A DNA stretch of 64,000 nucleotides from Elysia crispata. Its lineage: Eukaryota; Mollusca; Gastropoda; Plakobranchidae. Positions 14,461-28,090 of this stretch are shown in pieces; the first letter of the stretch is position 1, and every line of letters begins with the position of its first letter. A program made the translations under genes and the position numbers. The notes beneath the pieces are model-generated. The model saw nothing but the letters and a program-made list of their open reading frames with translations, was not told the DNA's origin and ran no database searches. The stretch spans positions 870,001-934,000 of the forward strand of contig JAWDGP010000029.1 of the NCBI GenBank assembly GCA_033675545.1, given 5' to 3'.

Positions 14461-15182
14461 TCATGATTATGTAAGATCTATTGTCGTATCTATTTACCGT
14501 GATCATAAACCTTTCACAGTACCACATGTGGAGCGACTAAGTCACGTCCATCCTTATATCTGCGTAATCAAAGAGAGAACGTGGACTATGACATTTATCA
14601 CAGACAGCGGTCTATCATATTATTCTAAATTTATTATACGTAGAAGCCTAGGTTGCCATCATACACCTCTATCTTTATCATTTTTCTGATTCTCTAAAGT
14701 TAGCTTTGTCTTACATATCGATATATATGGTACTGAAGATAAAATAATTATTTTTTAAATATTTTTCTGTTATTCGCATATCTAAACAAAGTATATATTA
14801 TAAATATTTTTGAAACTCTTGCCAGTTTGGAATTATCTCTTTGTTTTATATTTTGAAAAAAAAATATTACATGTTACTTTCAACGATACTCATATATGTA
14901 GTAATGATCTTTCATTTATTATTTCCATTGTTTTCTGAACAAATACTTTTGTTTGATATAGTATGTTATTCGTCTAAAATCTAATTGCACTGCTTGTTGA
15001 TATCATTAAATATCGATGTTTTGAGTTAACCTCTCATGTAACGCGCTATCAGGCTAGGTTTGAGGCTATTTTAATGACATTGTTGTTCTAATCGAAGCTG
15101 TGAGATAATCGACTGGTTATTGATATCGGAACAAATTAATATTGATACGATAATTTCTTTATATTGCTTTTCTCTTTGACAG

Positions 15183-15300
15183 ACCTGAGAGGGTCTATTC
15201 TCGGTGAACAATGGCTACTGACCTTGGCTGTGACACAACAAAAGCTTAGTCGACAAAGTAAAATAAAATTAGCGAATAAAAATTAAATTAAACACAAAAA
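15183..15300 (+). other. possible 3' UTR exon with polyadenylation signals
   Basis: A pyrimidine-rich acceptor (TTTTCTCTTTGACAG) precedes 15183, and AATAAA occurs at 15262 and 15275. Splicing from the donor just after the stop of the cysteine-rich peptide gene would give a short 3' UTR here. Supported only by signals, not by coding. Confidence 0.35.
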
Positions 15301-16117
15301 TGGTGTTGATGGAAAGTCAAGTCTCTGTTTAATTCACCAACAGTTTAATTAATCAACAACAAATAATCATTTCACTTTATGAGTACAATGAGATAAATTT
15401 CGATTGCAATTCTTAAGTTTGGAATCTTCTGCAAACCTAATGCTTCCACAGAACTTGCAGGGGGAAAACTGGCAAAGCAAATACGGTTGAATATTATGTT
15501 GTCTTCAGATCACTGAGATCTGTATGTTTATACAGCATTTTTTGTTGCTTTTCTCACACCAACAGGCCCGGTACAACCTAGGGCATAATAGCCTAGTGTC
15601 TGTAAATCGGGAGTCTCAACTACAAAATGCACTTAAAATATGTTCTGGTTCTGCCTTAACCCTGGCAAATTAGCGGGACAATCAAGTATCTAAAAAGTTT
15701 GCCGCAAGAGGATAAACAGAACCAACTGAAACTATGGTTTTCATGGAATCGGTGGGCTGATTCAGCTCAATCATTGTTTAAATTACTCATTCATGTACAA
15801 GCACGTCAAACCTTTCGGATATAGCCGCACGCACACACTTACCACAATTTTAGTAATGACGCACAAAACTGTCTATGGTCTTTCACTCAACCGAGCTGCA
15901 TGCAAAGAACAAAGTCTTCCGTTCACCATTAAATTCAAGAAATAAAGAAACTTCATACCCAAAGATCGACGTTTGTTTAATATAAAAATTGAACTTCATA
16001 CAATAAATTATGAAGAACGCAGTTAAGCAGTTACTTTTAAGATTAAAGGTTTAAATATCAACTCGATAACACATACACACACACACACATAATTATACAT
16101 ATTAAACATTCAGCAGG

Positions 16118-16178
16118 AAACTGGATGGCTTGCTTGGATATTTATATTTATATAAAATATCTCCAAGCCATCCAGTTT
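16118..16178. repeat. imperfect inverted repeat (hairpin)
   Basis: The arms AAACTGGATGGCTTG and its complement CAAGCCATCCAGTTT, extended by ATATTTATA-like bases, surround a short AT loop. The roughly 28-base arms have a few mismatches. It could be a small foldback element. Confidence 0.7.
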
Positions 16179-17874
16179 TTTACTCTCATCTTGCACAATG
16201 ATAATCCAACCTAAGCCTTCACTATGAATTCTTTAATTCCTAACCACCACATCTATGGCCACTTGCTGCAGCTCTTTGGAGCCGCTTCTTTTTTTTTTAG
16301 CGTTTTTTCTTGTCTCGCTAGGTTTAAGGCGCGTCACGGAATACCCTTCCAACATTCATTGATCATTGCGGAGGTCAGGAGAGATTTGAGGCAACTAAGC
16401 AAAGGCAGAACCATTCGCACGTCAAAAAACAGTTTATCTTGAGTCCCACATGACCCGGGTACTTGCTTTCTCTAATTTATCTTAATGGTTTGGATGAGGA
16501 TGATTTGTATGGTGCTACAAATCCCGGTGTCTAACAAACGTCTCTGGTGTATTTTTGGACTTTCAGTCCTTGTAAATCTTTGTTTTGTTTAGGAATTCTT
16601 CTATTCCCTCAAGGTTTAGAATCCTAGATTTCTTTATGTCCTTCACAAAGAAGACGTGCCCACAGAGCTGCAAATAGTATCGGTTTCGAAAACACTTTTT
16701 TAAGTTGATTTTTTCCGTCCTTCGAGATACAAGAGTATATTTTCCTCGTCACATTTTTGTAGCAATTATAATCTCTTTAGCAGGCACGCATATCAGATTT
16801 CATGGTGGTTTATAAAAACATCCTTATCTGCTTGAGGTTTTTATTTTATCAGGGCTTCGCACTCATTTGAATTAATCAGGAATCGAAGCTCTGACAAAAC
16901 CTGCCTTCTTCCACTGCTACTTGAGGTTTCCATATCTCACACTGGAATAGAGGCAGCAGCATTTTTTTTTTTTTTGCTTTTCTTCTCAGACATTTCAACG
17001 AACAGCAATTTGTATGTGTGTGCAACAGAGACGAACAAAGATCGGAGTTTTCGTGAGAAAGTGCCATAGACTTGCTATCTCTAATCAACAACAAGTAATG
17101 CCTCCAGCTTTGTGATCCAAATATGGACAAAGCGACGAAAATGCGTCCTGTTCTCTTTGTCATGAAATAGGCCTTCACTACCGTAGTAAGATGAAATATG
17201 AACCTTGGTTTGCAACGCATCTCATGCTTGTAGGTAGAGATTCACAGATTTGAAATAAAAGTAATCGCTGTAAGGCAAAGTTAGTCAACATCCAATAGTA
17301 AGGATATGACTATTTTTCCTCTCGATATTGTTCCAGTGGTCTTATTTTTATTTCTTCAATTCTATATTTTTGGGTTTACTTGATCTTCACAGAAACATTT
17401 TTGTTCTAATTCTTCATTCTTGGTTTTGACAGCTGAACTGATCTTTCCGTTTTTGCTAGGTATTTAGCGTTACAGTGCTGTCCCAGACTTCATTATGACA
17501 AAGGAAAAAAAAACATTTTTCACAATTTTCAAACACCAATTTCTAATTGCTTTATTCCATTTAGTAAATAATGTAGTTAGAATTTTAGAATGGCTGCTTT
17601 TTCTCTATCTTGAAATCCAAACGTAGAGACAATTATAAATGTTATCGAGGAATACTGCGATACACAACTTCGCACAGTCAATGGTACCTTGTTACAATGA
17701 CCATAATAAAACTTGTAGGAAAAGAGAATGATCACAATTTGGATGATCATGACTGTGTAATAAACATTTATTGTTATTTATTATAATTATTATTATCATC
17801 TTTGTTGTGTTCTTGTTACTATTGTTGAGTTTTGTTTCACCCGCATACATCTCTATGTATCTCTTTCTTCCTCG

Positions 17875-17903
17875 TTCTCTCTCTCTCTCTTTCTCTCTCT
17901 TTT

Positions 17904-17961
<58 letters not shown>
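17875..17961. repeat. (CT)n microsatellite
   Basis: CT tract with several TT interruptions. It also serves as a pyrimidine tract upstream of the candidate exon at 18108, though about 145 bases away. Confidence 0.9.
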
Positions 17962-17963
<2 letters not shown>

Positions 17964-18107
17964 GAAAAAATGTCTGTCTGGCCTCCTCTTACCTTATCTA
18001 GCTTTCCTCTTTGAAATTGTTCACATCTATATTTTCTCTTTCTCTCCCTATCTCTTCTCTTCTTCCCTCTGCTTTGACTTCTGTACTGTGAAATTTCGTC
18101 AATGCAG

Positions 18108-18185
18108 GGGGGATAAACCTCTGAATAAAGCGGTAAAAGTAAGAGAAACCACTTATTGTCCTTTGGACGCTTCAGGTAGAATCGT
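18108..18185 (+). CDS. candidate internal exon, unknown protein
   Basis: Bounded by AATGCAG before 18108 and a perfect donor GT|GTAAGT after 18185, the stretch is open for 26 codons with the readable segment VRETTYCPLDASGRIV. An alternative donor CAG|GTAGAA would end it at 18171 in phase 1, which would join in frame to the exon at 21936. No family is recognised, and the upstream partner is not found. Confidence 0.3.
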
Positions 18186-18742
18186 GTAAGTACTATTTCA
18201 GAACACGATGCTGTTAAATTCCAGTCTTGCTGATCAAGTTTACTTTGTTACTGATTCGGTTTTAAGGGAGGGGTTACTTTCTCTTAACTAAAGTGATTAT
18301 GTGTATAGCTTTTGCGCAGACATTTCTTTGTGAACATATAGCGCAGCTAAAAAATTACACAATTCTCTGGCAAAATCTAGGCAAGCAGATGATCAATAAA
18401 CTGTAAACTCAACCAATACAACACTAGAGAACAATACATAAGGGAAGACATAAGTCTTAAAGTTGTCAATCTTTAAATGTAAAACCCTTTTAACGATGTT
18501 TTTACTAAGACTTTTAATTTAGCTGTAAACATACTGGCAATGAAGTACATGAATAAGTCAATAAAAAAGTGGTAGGCAGATATAAGAAGTGGTGGTGGAG
18601 AAAAGTACCTCATTTTTATTATGCTCCATGGATTTGTCTTGGTTTTCATACTTATTTTTCCTGGTTAGTGGAAAAATTATCTTATGTAAAAACCCGTTGG
18701 CAGAACAAGCTGATTCATTTGATAACACTTTGATGGGTTTAG

Positions 18743-18794
18743 TTTAAAATGCAGACGTGTAATCAGGAACAGTACGAAGAAAGCTTAAGAACCG
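18743..18794 (+). CDS. candidate short exon, unknown protein
   Basis: Acceptor GGGTTTAG, donor ACCG|GTAAGT. The open frame FKMQTCNQEQYEESLRT ends in phase 1 and would join the exon at 21936 as Asp. The acceptor has a weak pyrimidine tract, so this could also begin as a first exon at the ATG at 18749. It does not fit the phase of the 18185 donor. Confidence 0.25.
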
Positions 18795-19682
18795 GTAAGT
18801 CGTATTTAACAATTTCCTGTGTAAACTACAGCTTCAGGAAACAAATCCATGTCATATTAATTTTGTCCTTATGAATTGTTAATAATGCATGTACGATTAT
18901 CTTTAATGACAGTATATTGATAATAAACAAATTTTGTTAATAGGATTTTTTTTAAAGAAAATACTCTATGGAATTTTTTCTCTTGCAAAAGACTTGTAAC
19001 AAAATTCGTTACAATTCTAGGTAGTTACTAAGCTAAATGTTTATTCTTTAAAGCTGAGCACTGAATCATATCCTTGGAAATTCCAAATTTCCCAAGGGTA
19101 AATAAAATCTTAACACATCATAAAGCTGTCATAAAAAAAATTACACAAAGTAAATCTTCTTGAAACCTTAGTCTCGATAACCCATGAGTAACATTTTGTT
19201 TATTTTGTTGTTGTTCTTTGTTAGCTAAAATGATGCTATAAAACTATAAAAAAATAACTTGTCAATTAAGTGTTTTACGTCAACGGAATGTTGTAGATTA
19301 TAAAACGATACTGCATAATGCTCGAACACATTCAAGTTGCGTCTTACTCTTATGAAAGTGTGTGGATATGTGAAATGGGGGATTTAGAGTAAGCTTAGAG
19401 AAGCAGTAGGGGGGAGGGCAACTGGGCAGAAATTAAACCAGGATGTTTTACTTCCATGCAAGCTCTTATATGCCGCAAAGATTAGTTGATGGAAAAGAAA
19501 TGAAAAACATAGACATAGTGTGCTATTAACAAATCTGTCGGTATATGAAAAGTTGATAATTTGTAAACTTTCCATTCTGTTCAAACTTAACTTCACTCCA
19601 TGATTAATTTCCTTGCCAAAGGAGTTTATCGTAGAATTTGGGAACATTAAACTCAATTTCTTGTGACGAAAAAAAATTCAAT

Positions 19683-20009
19683 AAGGAAGCATTTGAGGTA
19701 GTTGGAAGAATTAACCGTAGCATTCAGGTACCAGAAGGAAGCATTTGAGGTAGTTGAAAGAATTAACCGTAGCATTCAGGTACCCGAAGGAAGCATTTGA
19801 GGTAGTTGAAAGAATTAACCGTAGCATTCAGGTACCAGAAGGAAGCATTTGAGGTAGTTGAAAGAATTAACCGTAGCATTCAGGTACCAGAAGGAAGCAT
19901 TTGAGGTAGTTGAAAGAATTAACCGTAGCATTCAGGTACCCGAAGGAAGCATTTGAGGTAGTTTAAAGAATTAACCGTAGCATTCAGGTACCAGAAGGAA
20001 GCATTTGAG
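19683..20009. repeat. 52-bp tandem repeat, about 6.3 copies
   Basis: Nearly identical units carrying AAGGAAGCATTTGAGGTAGT and TTAACCGTAGCATTCAGGTA. The only differences are single substitutions (CCAG or CCCG at the unit junction), so the array is young. No other feature overlaps it. Confidence 0.95.
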
Positions 20010-20624
20010 TTGTTGGGGACTCCGGGAGAATCCTAATTTCCAAATGTGTATCGCAAAGAAGGAAAAAACTAAAGGTCCCTGTATGTCACGCCAACAGAAT
20101 CATTTTTTTTCGGTGGTAAACTAAAATACTTGTTTAAAAGTACTGAAACTTGCGCTTGACATCTTGAGCCATCTGACTTTTTAAAAAGCAGGCTCAAGTG
20201 GCCCGGTGTTGTTAAAATTGAAACTCAGATCTTTTTTCTTTTCTTTAATTTGCTCTCAAATTTTGCTTTATAAAGACTCAGTTATGGGCATTCTGGAACT
20301 GTCATTCGCTCAACAATTAAAAAGGTAAAACATTTTCTTAACTTGGTGCTAAAACATCGAAAAGTCAATTTTCCCTTTCAGTCTAACTAATCAAACTGTT
20401 TTCCTGATGAAGTGTCTTCTCATTTTAATCTTTGCTCATGCATAAGTTGATTTTTGTCTCCTGTGATATAGAATTATTACCACATGACTATTATTTAACA
20501 ATCTGCAGACAAAAAAAAAGATAGAGAAATAGATTTTAGGACAATTGGTATGCAAGACAGTTATATTGAACTAGAGATTGAATAATAGAAACATCTGTTA
20601 GGAGTATCTATATATATATATATT

Positions 20625-21370
20625 GGAGCTAGACGAAAATGAGGACCAGCTAACCGAGCATTTCTAGACCTCCTAGGAACGTCAGATTTGGCATAAAGTT
20701 GTAAATTGCCCTAAAGATTGGAGGGATAATATTATTTTCACCAAAATAGTATTTTTCGAAATTTAAAGGCAAAAATGTGAATATTATTTTCTTAAAGGAA
20801 AAAGGCCAATATGCGAACTATTTCCTGTAACCACAACTGGGCAGACATGGCAGGAATGAAACTGAAAATACGCATACAATGTAGACGGTGGCAGATCTAA
20901 AACCCTCTGGAATAGATCTAGATCAAGATGTACATGATATAGTGTAAGATCTACATAAAGAACTAAAAAAATTGCTTCGACTTAGATTCTAGATCTAAGG
21001 CCTAGATATTTACAACAGCTACACTCAAATATAAAGGTGAAGATTTACAACAGAGAAATCTAGATTTTACTTTTAGGCTTACAAATTTTTTAAATCTTTC
21101 ATTAATTATATAGGACTAAGATACTGCGTGACTCAGAATTCCCTCAAGGCAGTGCACTTTTGTGATTTAAGTCCTTTATCTAATTTTGTTATTAGAATAA
21201 GAATAATCGAGATATTTAGATTCAAGTTGAAGATGGGTTGGAGGAGATGTATATCTGGATCATTTAAGTAAAAGGATAATAATCATATATCGAGACCATA
21301 TAGATTTAATACGCACACGCACACCAGCCCCAGCAAATCGACACCATGGTCCCATTCATATAACGGGGTA
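20625..21370 (+). repeat. dispersed repeat family, copy 3 (plus)
   Basis: It has the same ordered blocks as copies 1 and 2, and is the best-kept copy: head at 20647 (GACCAGCTAACCGAGCATTT), TTTGGCATAAAG, AATTTAAAGGCAAAAATGTG, ATGGCAGGAATGAAACTG, AACCCTCTGGAATAGATCTA and the tail CACACCAGCCCCAGC with CACCATGGTCCCATTCATA. No coding capacity. Confidence 0.75.
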
Positions 21371-21935
21371 CACAGCTTGTATTGTAACAGGGCGCCTCTT
21401 GCTGATAAAAGGTCAGTATCGTATGACATTGTCCATACGAGAAGACCAATCTTAAAATTACCGAGAATACCGCTCAAAGTGGAAACAATACAGCGTTCAT
21501 CATTTGCTCTACGCTGGCAATATTTAAAAAATTGTCAAATTAATGTATCATGGATAAAAAAGGAAACGTTTTGAGTGATTAAAACTGAATAAACAAAATA
21601 AATCATTGCAACTTTTCAGGTCCTCTCTGGATGCGTGGAAAGGGTTTCTCTCGTAATTCGATCGAGCGAAGAGTGTTACCGAAAAGTGTGGAATTAGGCT
21701 AACCTGTTTCATCTTCTTTGGTGTTAGTTTAAAAAAAAAAACACTGACAAGATTTATGTTGCAAGTTGGTGTATGAGTCCAAATAATTCTTAGTTACTTA
21801 GTATAATCGGCAAAAGCATGAGTACTTCAGTCTATTACATAATATTGGCTTTCAACTATAAATCTCAATCAAGAAAAAAGTGAGGGGGCATTTATTAACA
21901 TTGAGATGATATATATGAATAAATCTTTTTGTTAG

Positions 21936-22167
21936 ATGAATGTAAGAGTATCTATTATAAAATAAAGCGTAGAACTTCTTGTACTCAGTCCATTTTTTAC
22001 TTATCGGTTTGTAATAATGAAAATTGCTCAAAGAATGCTCGTAACCTAAATATTAATGGGTTAAGGAGAATTTCTCATCGTTATTTGGGTCATCAAGCTT
22101 ACCATTATCCATTACAGAGGGTAGTGTTCTTTGCTTTGACGGATATAAACTGTCCAGAGGAGACGTG
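21936..22167 (+). CDS. candidate cysteine-rich exon, unknown protein
   Basis: Acceptor TCTTTTTGTTAG, donor ACGTG|GTGAGT. The exon is open for 77 codons in the frame starting ECKSIYYKIKRR, with a CNNENC motif and a segment ending TDINCPEET; it holds five cysteines in total. It enters in phase 1 and leaves in phase 2. Length, both splice sites and amino-acid make-up suggest a real exon of an extracellular protein, but I recognise no domain and cannot find the next exon with certainty. Confidence 0.4.
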
Positions 22168-23742
<1,575 letters not shown>

Positions 23743-23829
23743 GATATTGTATTGTACTATTAAGTCAGGTTAGATATTGTATTGTACTATTAAGTCAGGT
23801 TTTCCCGTTTTGGGAAAACCTGAACTTAA
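23743..23829. repeat. 30-bp tandem duplication running into a long hairpin
   Basis: The unit GATATTGTATTGTACTATTA with AGTCAGGT occurs twice (period 30). The end of the second unit forms the left arm of an inverted repeat, TTAAGTCAGGTTTTCCC, five-base loop GTTTT, then GGGAAAACCTGAACTTAA. The arms pair over 17 bases with a single bulged base. Confidence 0.9.
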
Positions 23830-23954
23830 AGAAGAGATGAAGAATTTGTCAAGCAATGATTTATTCAGAGATCAAGGAGATTGGGGGAAAGGTTTTGTAA
23901 ATACAATTTATTTTTTCAAACTTTCAACGAGTTTCTTAAGAGTAAAAATCGTAA

Positions 23955-24245
23955 GCAAGTATTGGCTCTTCCGACCCATTAGATATATCAGCACAGAGTC
24001 TGCAGCCTCTTCATATTGCAGCTTGGGAACAAATGCAAGTTGCAGCAACCAATGGAGCGCGCATTGTTATAGAACATCATTTTTCGAGTATTGACTGTGA
24101 AGAGAAGAGGCACTCATATTTAGTTGAGAGTGAATTAGGGGTCTATAAAGACCGTATCAGTGGTATTAGGAAAAGAAACAAGCCAGTACAACAAGTACTT
24201 GCCGATACCACAGTTTACTCTCGATCATTCTCAGCACGGCAGTAA
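23955..24245 (+). other. open frame leading into the minisatellite, unassigned
   Basis: A frame without stops reads WEQMQVAATNGARIVIEHHF and then LVESELGVYKDRISGIRKRN before it enters the first minisatellite unit and stops. Candidate acceptors (TATATCAG, ATTGCAG) lie just upstream. The composition looks protein-like, so it may be an exon or an old transposon fragment, but no family is recognised. Confidence 0.25.
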
Positions 24246-26632
24246 TGAGGAGTACTTGCTGATACGACACTTTACTCTCGATCATTCTCAGCAAGGAAGT
24301 GATGACGAGTACTTGCCGATACCACATTTTACTCTCGATCATTCTCAGCACGGAAGTGATGACGAGTACTTGCCGATACCACATTTTACTCTCGATCATT
24401 CTCAGCAAGGAAGTGATGACGAGTACTTGCCGATACCACACTTTACTCTCGATCATTCTCAGCAAGGAAGTGATGACGAGTACTTGCCGATACCACATTT
24501 TACTCTCGATCATTCTCAGCACGGAAGTGATGACGAGTACTTGCCGATACCACACTTTACTCTCGATCATTCTCAACACGGCAGTAATGGCGAGTACTTG
24601 CCGATACCACACTTTACTCTCGATCCTTCTCAGCACGGCAGTAATGGCGAGTACTTGCCGATACCACACTTTACTCTCGATCATTCTCAGCACGGCAGTA
24701 ATGGCGAGTACTTGCCGATACCACACTTTACTCTCGATCCTTCTCAGCACGGCAGTAATGACGAGTACTTGCCGATACCACACTTTACTCTCGATCATTC
24801 TCAGCACGGCAGTAATGGCGAGTACTTGCCGATACCACACTTTACTCTCGATCATTCTCAACACGGCAGTAATGACGAGTACTTGCCGATACCACACTTT
24901 ACTCTCGATCATTCTCGGCACGGCAGTAATGACGAGTACTTGCTGATACCACACTTTACTCTCGATCATTCTCAACACGGCAGTAATGACGAGTACTTGC
25001 CGATACCACACTTTACTCTCGATCATTCTCAGCACGGCAGTAATGACGAGTACTTGCCGATACCACACTTTACTCTCGATCATTCTCAGCACGGCAGTAA
25101 TGACGAGTACTTGCCGATACCACACTTTACTCTCGATCATTCTCAGCACGGCAGTAATGACGAGTACTTGCCGATACCACACTTTACTCTCGATCATTCT
25201 CAGCACGGCAGTAATGACGAGTACTTGCCGATACCACACTTTACTCTCGATCATTCTCAGCACGGCAGTAATGACGAGTACTTGCCGATACCACACTTTA
25301 CTCTCGATCATTCTCAGCACGGCAGTAATGACGAGTACTTGCCGATACCACACTTTACTCTCGATCATTCTCAGCACGGCAGTAATGACGAGTACTTGCC
25401 GATACCACACTTTACTCTCGATCATTCTCAGCACGGCAGTAATGACGAGTACTTGCCGATACCACAGTTTACTCTCGATCATTCTCAACACGGCAGTAAT
25501 GACGAGTACTTGCCGATACCACAGTTTACTCTCGATCATTCTCAGCACGGCAGTAATGGCGAGTACTTGCCGATACCACACTTTACTCTCGATCATTCTC
25601 ACCACGGCAGTAATGACGAGTACTTGCCGATACCACACTTTACTCTCGATCATTCTCAACACGGCAGTAATGGCGAGTACTTGCTGATACCACACTTTAC
25701 TCTCGATCATTCTCAGCACGGCAGTAATGGCGAGTACTTGCCGATACCACACTTTACTCTCGATCATTCTCAGCACGGCAGTAATGGCTAGTACTTGCCG
25801 ATACCACACTTTACTCTCGATCATTCTCAGCACGGCAGTAATGGCGAGTACTTGCCGATACCACACTTTACTCTCGATCATTCTCACCACGGCAGTAATG
25901 ACGAGTACTTGCCGATACCACATTTTACTCTCGATCATTCTCAACACGGCAGTAATGGCGAGTACTTGCTGATACCACACTTTACTCTCGATCATTCTCA
26001 GCACGGCAGTAATGGCGAGTACTTGCCGATACCACACTTTACTCTCGATCATTCTCAGCACGGCAGTAATGGCTAGTACTTGCCGATACCACACTTTACT
26101 CTCGATCATTCTCAGCACGGCAGTAATGGCTAGTACTTGCCGATACCACACTTTACTCTCGATCATTCTCAGCACGGCAGTAATGACTAGTACTTGCCGA
26201 TACCACACTTTACTCTCGATCATTCTCAGCACGGCAGTAATGGCTAGTACTTGCCGATACCACACTTTACTCTCGATCATTCTCAGCACGGCAGTAATGG
26301 CTAGTACTTGCCGATACCACACTTTACTCTCGATCATTCTCAGCACGGCAGTAATGGCTAGTACTTGCCGATACCACACTTTACTCTCGATCATTCTCAG
26401 CACGGCAGTAATGACTAGTACTTGCCGATACCACACTTTACTCTCGATCATTCTCAGCACGGCAGTAATGGCTAGTACTTGCCGATACCACACTTTACTC
26501 TCGATCATTCTCAGCACGGCAGTAATGACTAGTACTTGCCGATACCACACTTTACTCTCGATCATTCTCAGCACGGCAGTAATGGCTAGTACTTGCCGAT
26601 ACCACACTTTACTCTCGATCATTCTCAGCACG
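24194..26632. repeat. 57-bp minisatellite, about 43 copies
   Basis: The unit is 57 bases (words AGTACTTGCCGATACCACAC, TTTACTCTCGATCATTCTCA, GCACGGCAGTAATGAC). As 57 is 3 x 19 with hardly any indels, frames persist: a plus frame is open for 543 codons (19-residue period, core EYLPIPHFTLDHSQHG) to 25791, and the complementary strand is open across essentially the whole array for 821 codons (core RMIESKVWYRQVL). Variants fall in blocks: GATGAC units with an AAGG/CGGAAG variant at the 5' end, GGC/GAC units alternating, a homogeneous GACGAG block (about 24855-25510), and units with GGCTAG or GACTAG in the last third, whose TAG closes the plus frame. The array has no promoter or codon bias that would prove translation. 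Confidence 0.95.
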
Positions 26633-27969
26633 AGTAGGTTCCTGTTTCTCTAATCTCTCTCTTCCGACTCCAAGTCAGATTTGGATCTAAAGTCTGGATC
26701 ATGTCCCATGTCTCTTGATCCTTTCAACAGCTAATATATAAGTGTGTTAGCATAATGGTTTTTCTTTCAAAATGAATAAGATGTCTCTGTCTTTTGTTGA
26801 TTATAGTGAAATTCAAAAGCGGAAGTGTTTCTATTGGCTTCGCCGTTTCTTTCACCATTCATACGATTTATTATTGCTTCGGAAGGGTGGTTATCCTACG
26901 GTATAGTATGAAATAATTATATCACATAATCATGCTTGTATTTACAAAATAGATACGCATGTTTTTATTAAATTCTATGAAGATTTCTGAACTTTCTCAC
27001 AAGTATTATTGAGAGTCTGTAACAAAGGGTTTTTCTTTGTACTTGTTTCAACAAAGCCAATACGAATTGCAAACTTCAATAATGAAAAAACGATGTACAA
27101 GTGGTTAGAGTCCCAGAAAATACGGAGCTGCAATCGAGTAAAAGGACTTAATTCGGATCTTCCCAAACCTCTTAAAGTGTAATATAAAGATCTTTAATCC
27201 AAGATGATGATCTTGTTTGATACAATGATGCATGAATGTTTATGAACGCAGGAGAGTTTTTTTTGGGGGGGGGTTTTCGAAAACAATGAGAAAAACGTCT
27301 AGTCGGCTTGATTGTTTTCATATCAAGAGCTCAGATATAAGTATATATGTAGAAACATAGGTTTAAAAAATCTGTGATTAAATATGGGGTTTTGTGATAT
27401 ATAGTTACATTATACAAGTTTCATCGCGTCAGTTCGGTTTGTTGAAGATTTTGTCTAACCATGGAAACATTCAAAGGCAACCGAAAGATTGCGGCATGAT
27501 GAGAGAGAGAAAATAGGTTCATGGTTAGGCAAAATTTCCCCGAGTGAGAATCAGGTGGAGTTGGCAGCCAGCAGACGTTCACAGGAGTTGCAGAATCCAA
27601 GCGGCGGTTTATACAAGACTCCCAGGCACAGAGCCGATCAAGTTGCCTGGCGTGTCCGTCTCACAGACTGGTTCCTGGGCGAGCCAGGAAAGGAAAACAT
27701 CCCCTAGATCTAGCATCACAAGTCGTCACGCGGCTCCCCCGCTTGTCTCAGGACTGTTGTGTGTATGTTAGCAACTGGAGCAGTGGAGATGACGTGGACG
27801 ATTTCTTGTACTCAGGCCGCCTCAAGAGGTTATCTTATTGGCAGATTAGTAAACAGACAGGAGATAAAATGTTTTGTGATTTCAGAGGAGGGTAAGGTGT
27901 TGTGCTTAGGTTTGTTTATTTTGTGATGCATTCTCTGTTCCCATCTGTGCATATTGCATCACCAATGAT

Positions 27970-28090
27970 TCTTCTTCTTCTTCTTCTTCTTCTTCTTCTT
28001 CTTCTTCTTCTTCTTCTTCTTCTTCTTCTTCTTCTTCTTCTTCTTCTTCTTCTTCTTCTTCTTCTTCTTCTTCTTCTTCTTCTTCTTCTT
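27970..28090. repeat. (CTT)n microsatellite
   Basis: About 40 pure TTC/CTT units. Poly-Leu and poly-Arg frames are artefacts. Confidence 0.97.

Larger units (their letters stand above)
15301..18107. other. intergenic, no gene seen
   Basis: Holds an imperfect hairpin at 16118-16178, a short CA run (16074-16090), the CT microsatellite at 17875-17961 and open frames (16224-16442 plus, 16876-17220 minus) without recognisable motifs or splice logic. Confidence 0.5.

Noticed and set aside
15183..15290. Frame reading GSILGEQWLLT, reminiscent of a trypsin-like protease
   Set aside because: Only a short chance likeness; no catalytic His motif follows and the frame ends quickly.
21936..22167. Considered as an interleukin-17 or cystine-knot cytokine exon
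   Set aside because: The cysteine spacing and the conserved CPW and CxC motifs of IL-17 are absent.
27489..27771. Two overlapping frames of 72 and 75 codons in a GC-richer block
   Set aside because: No family resemblance; the block may be a 5' UTR exon, but the coding reading is unsupported.
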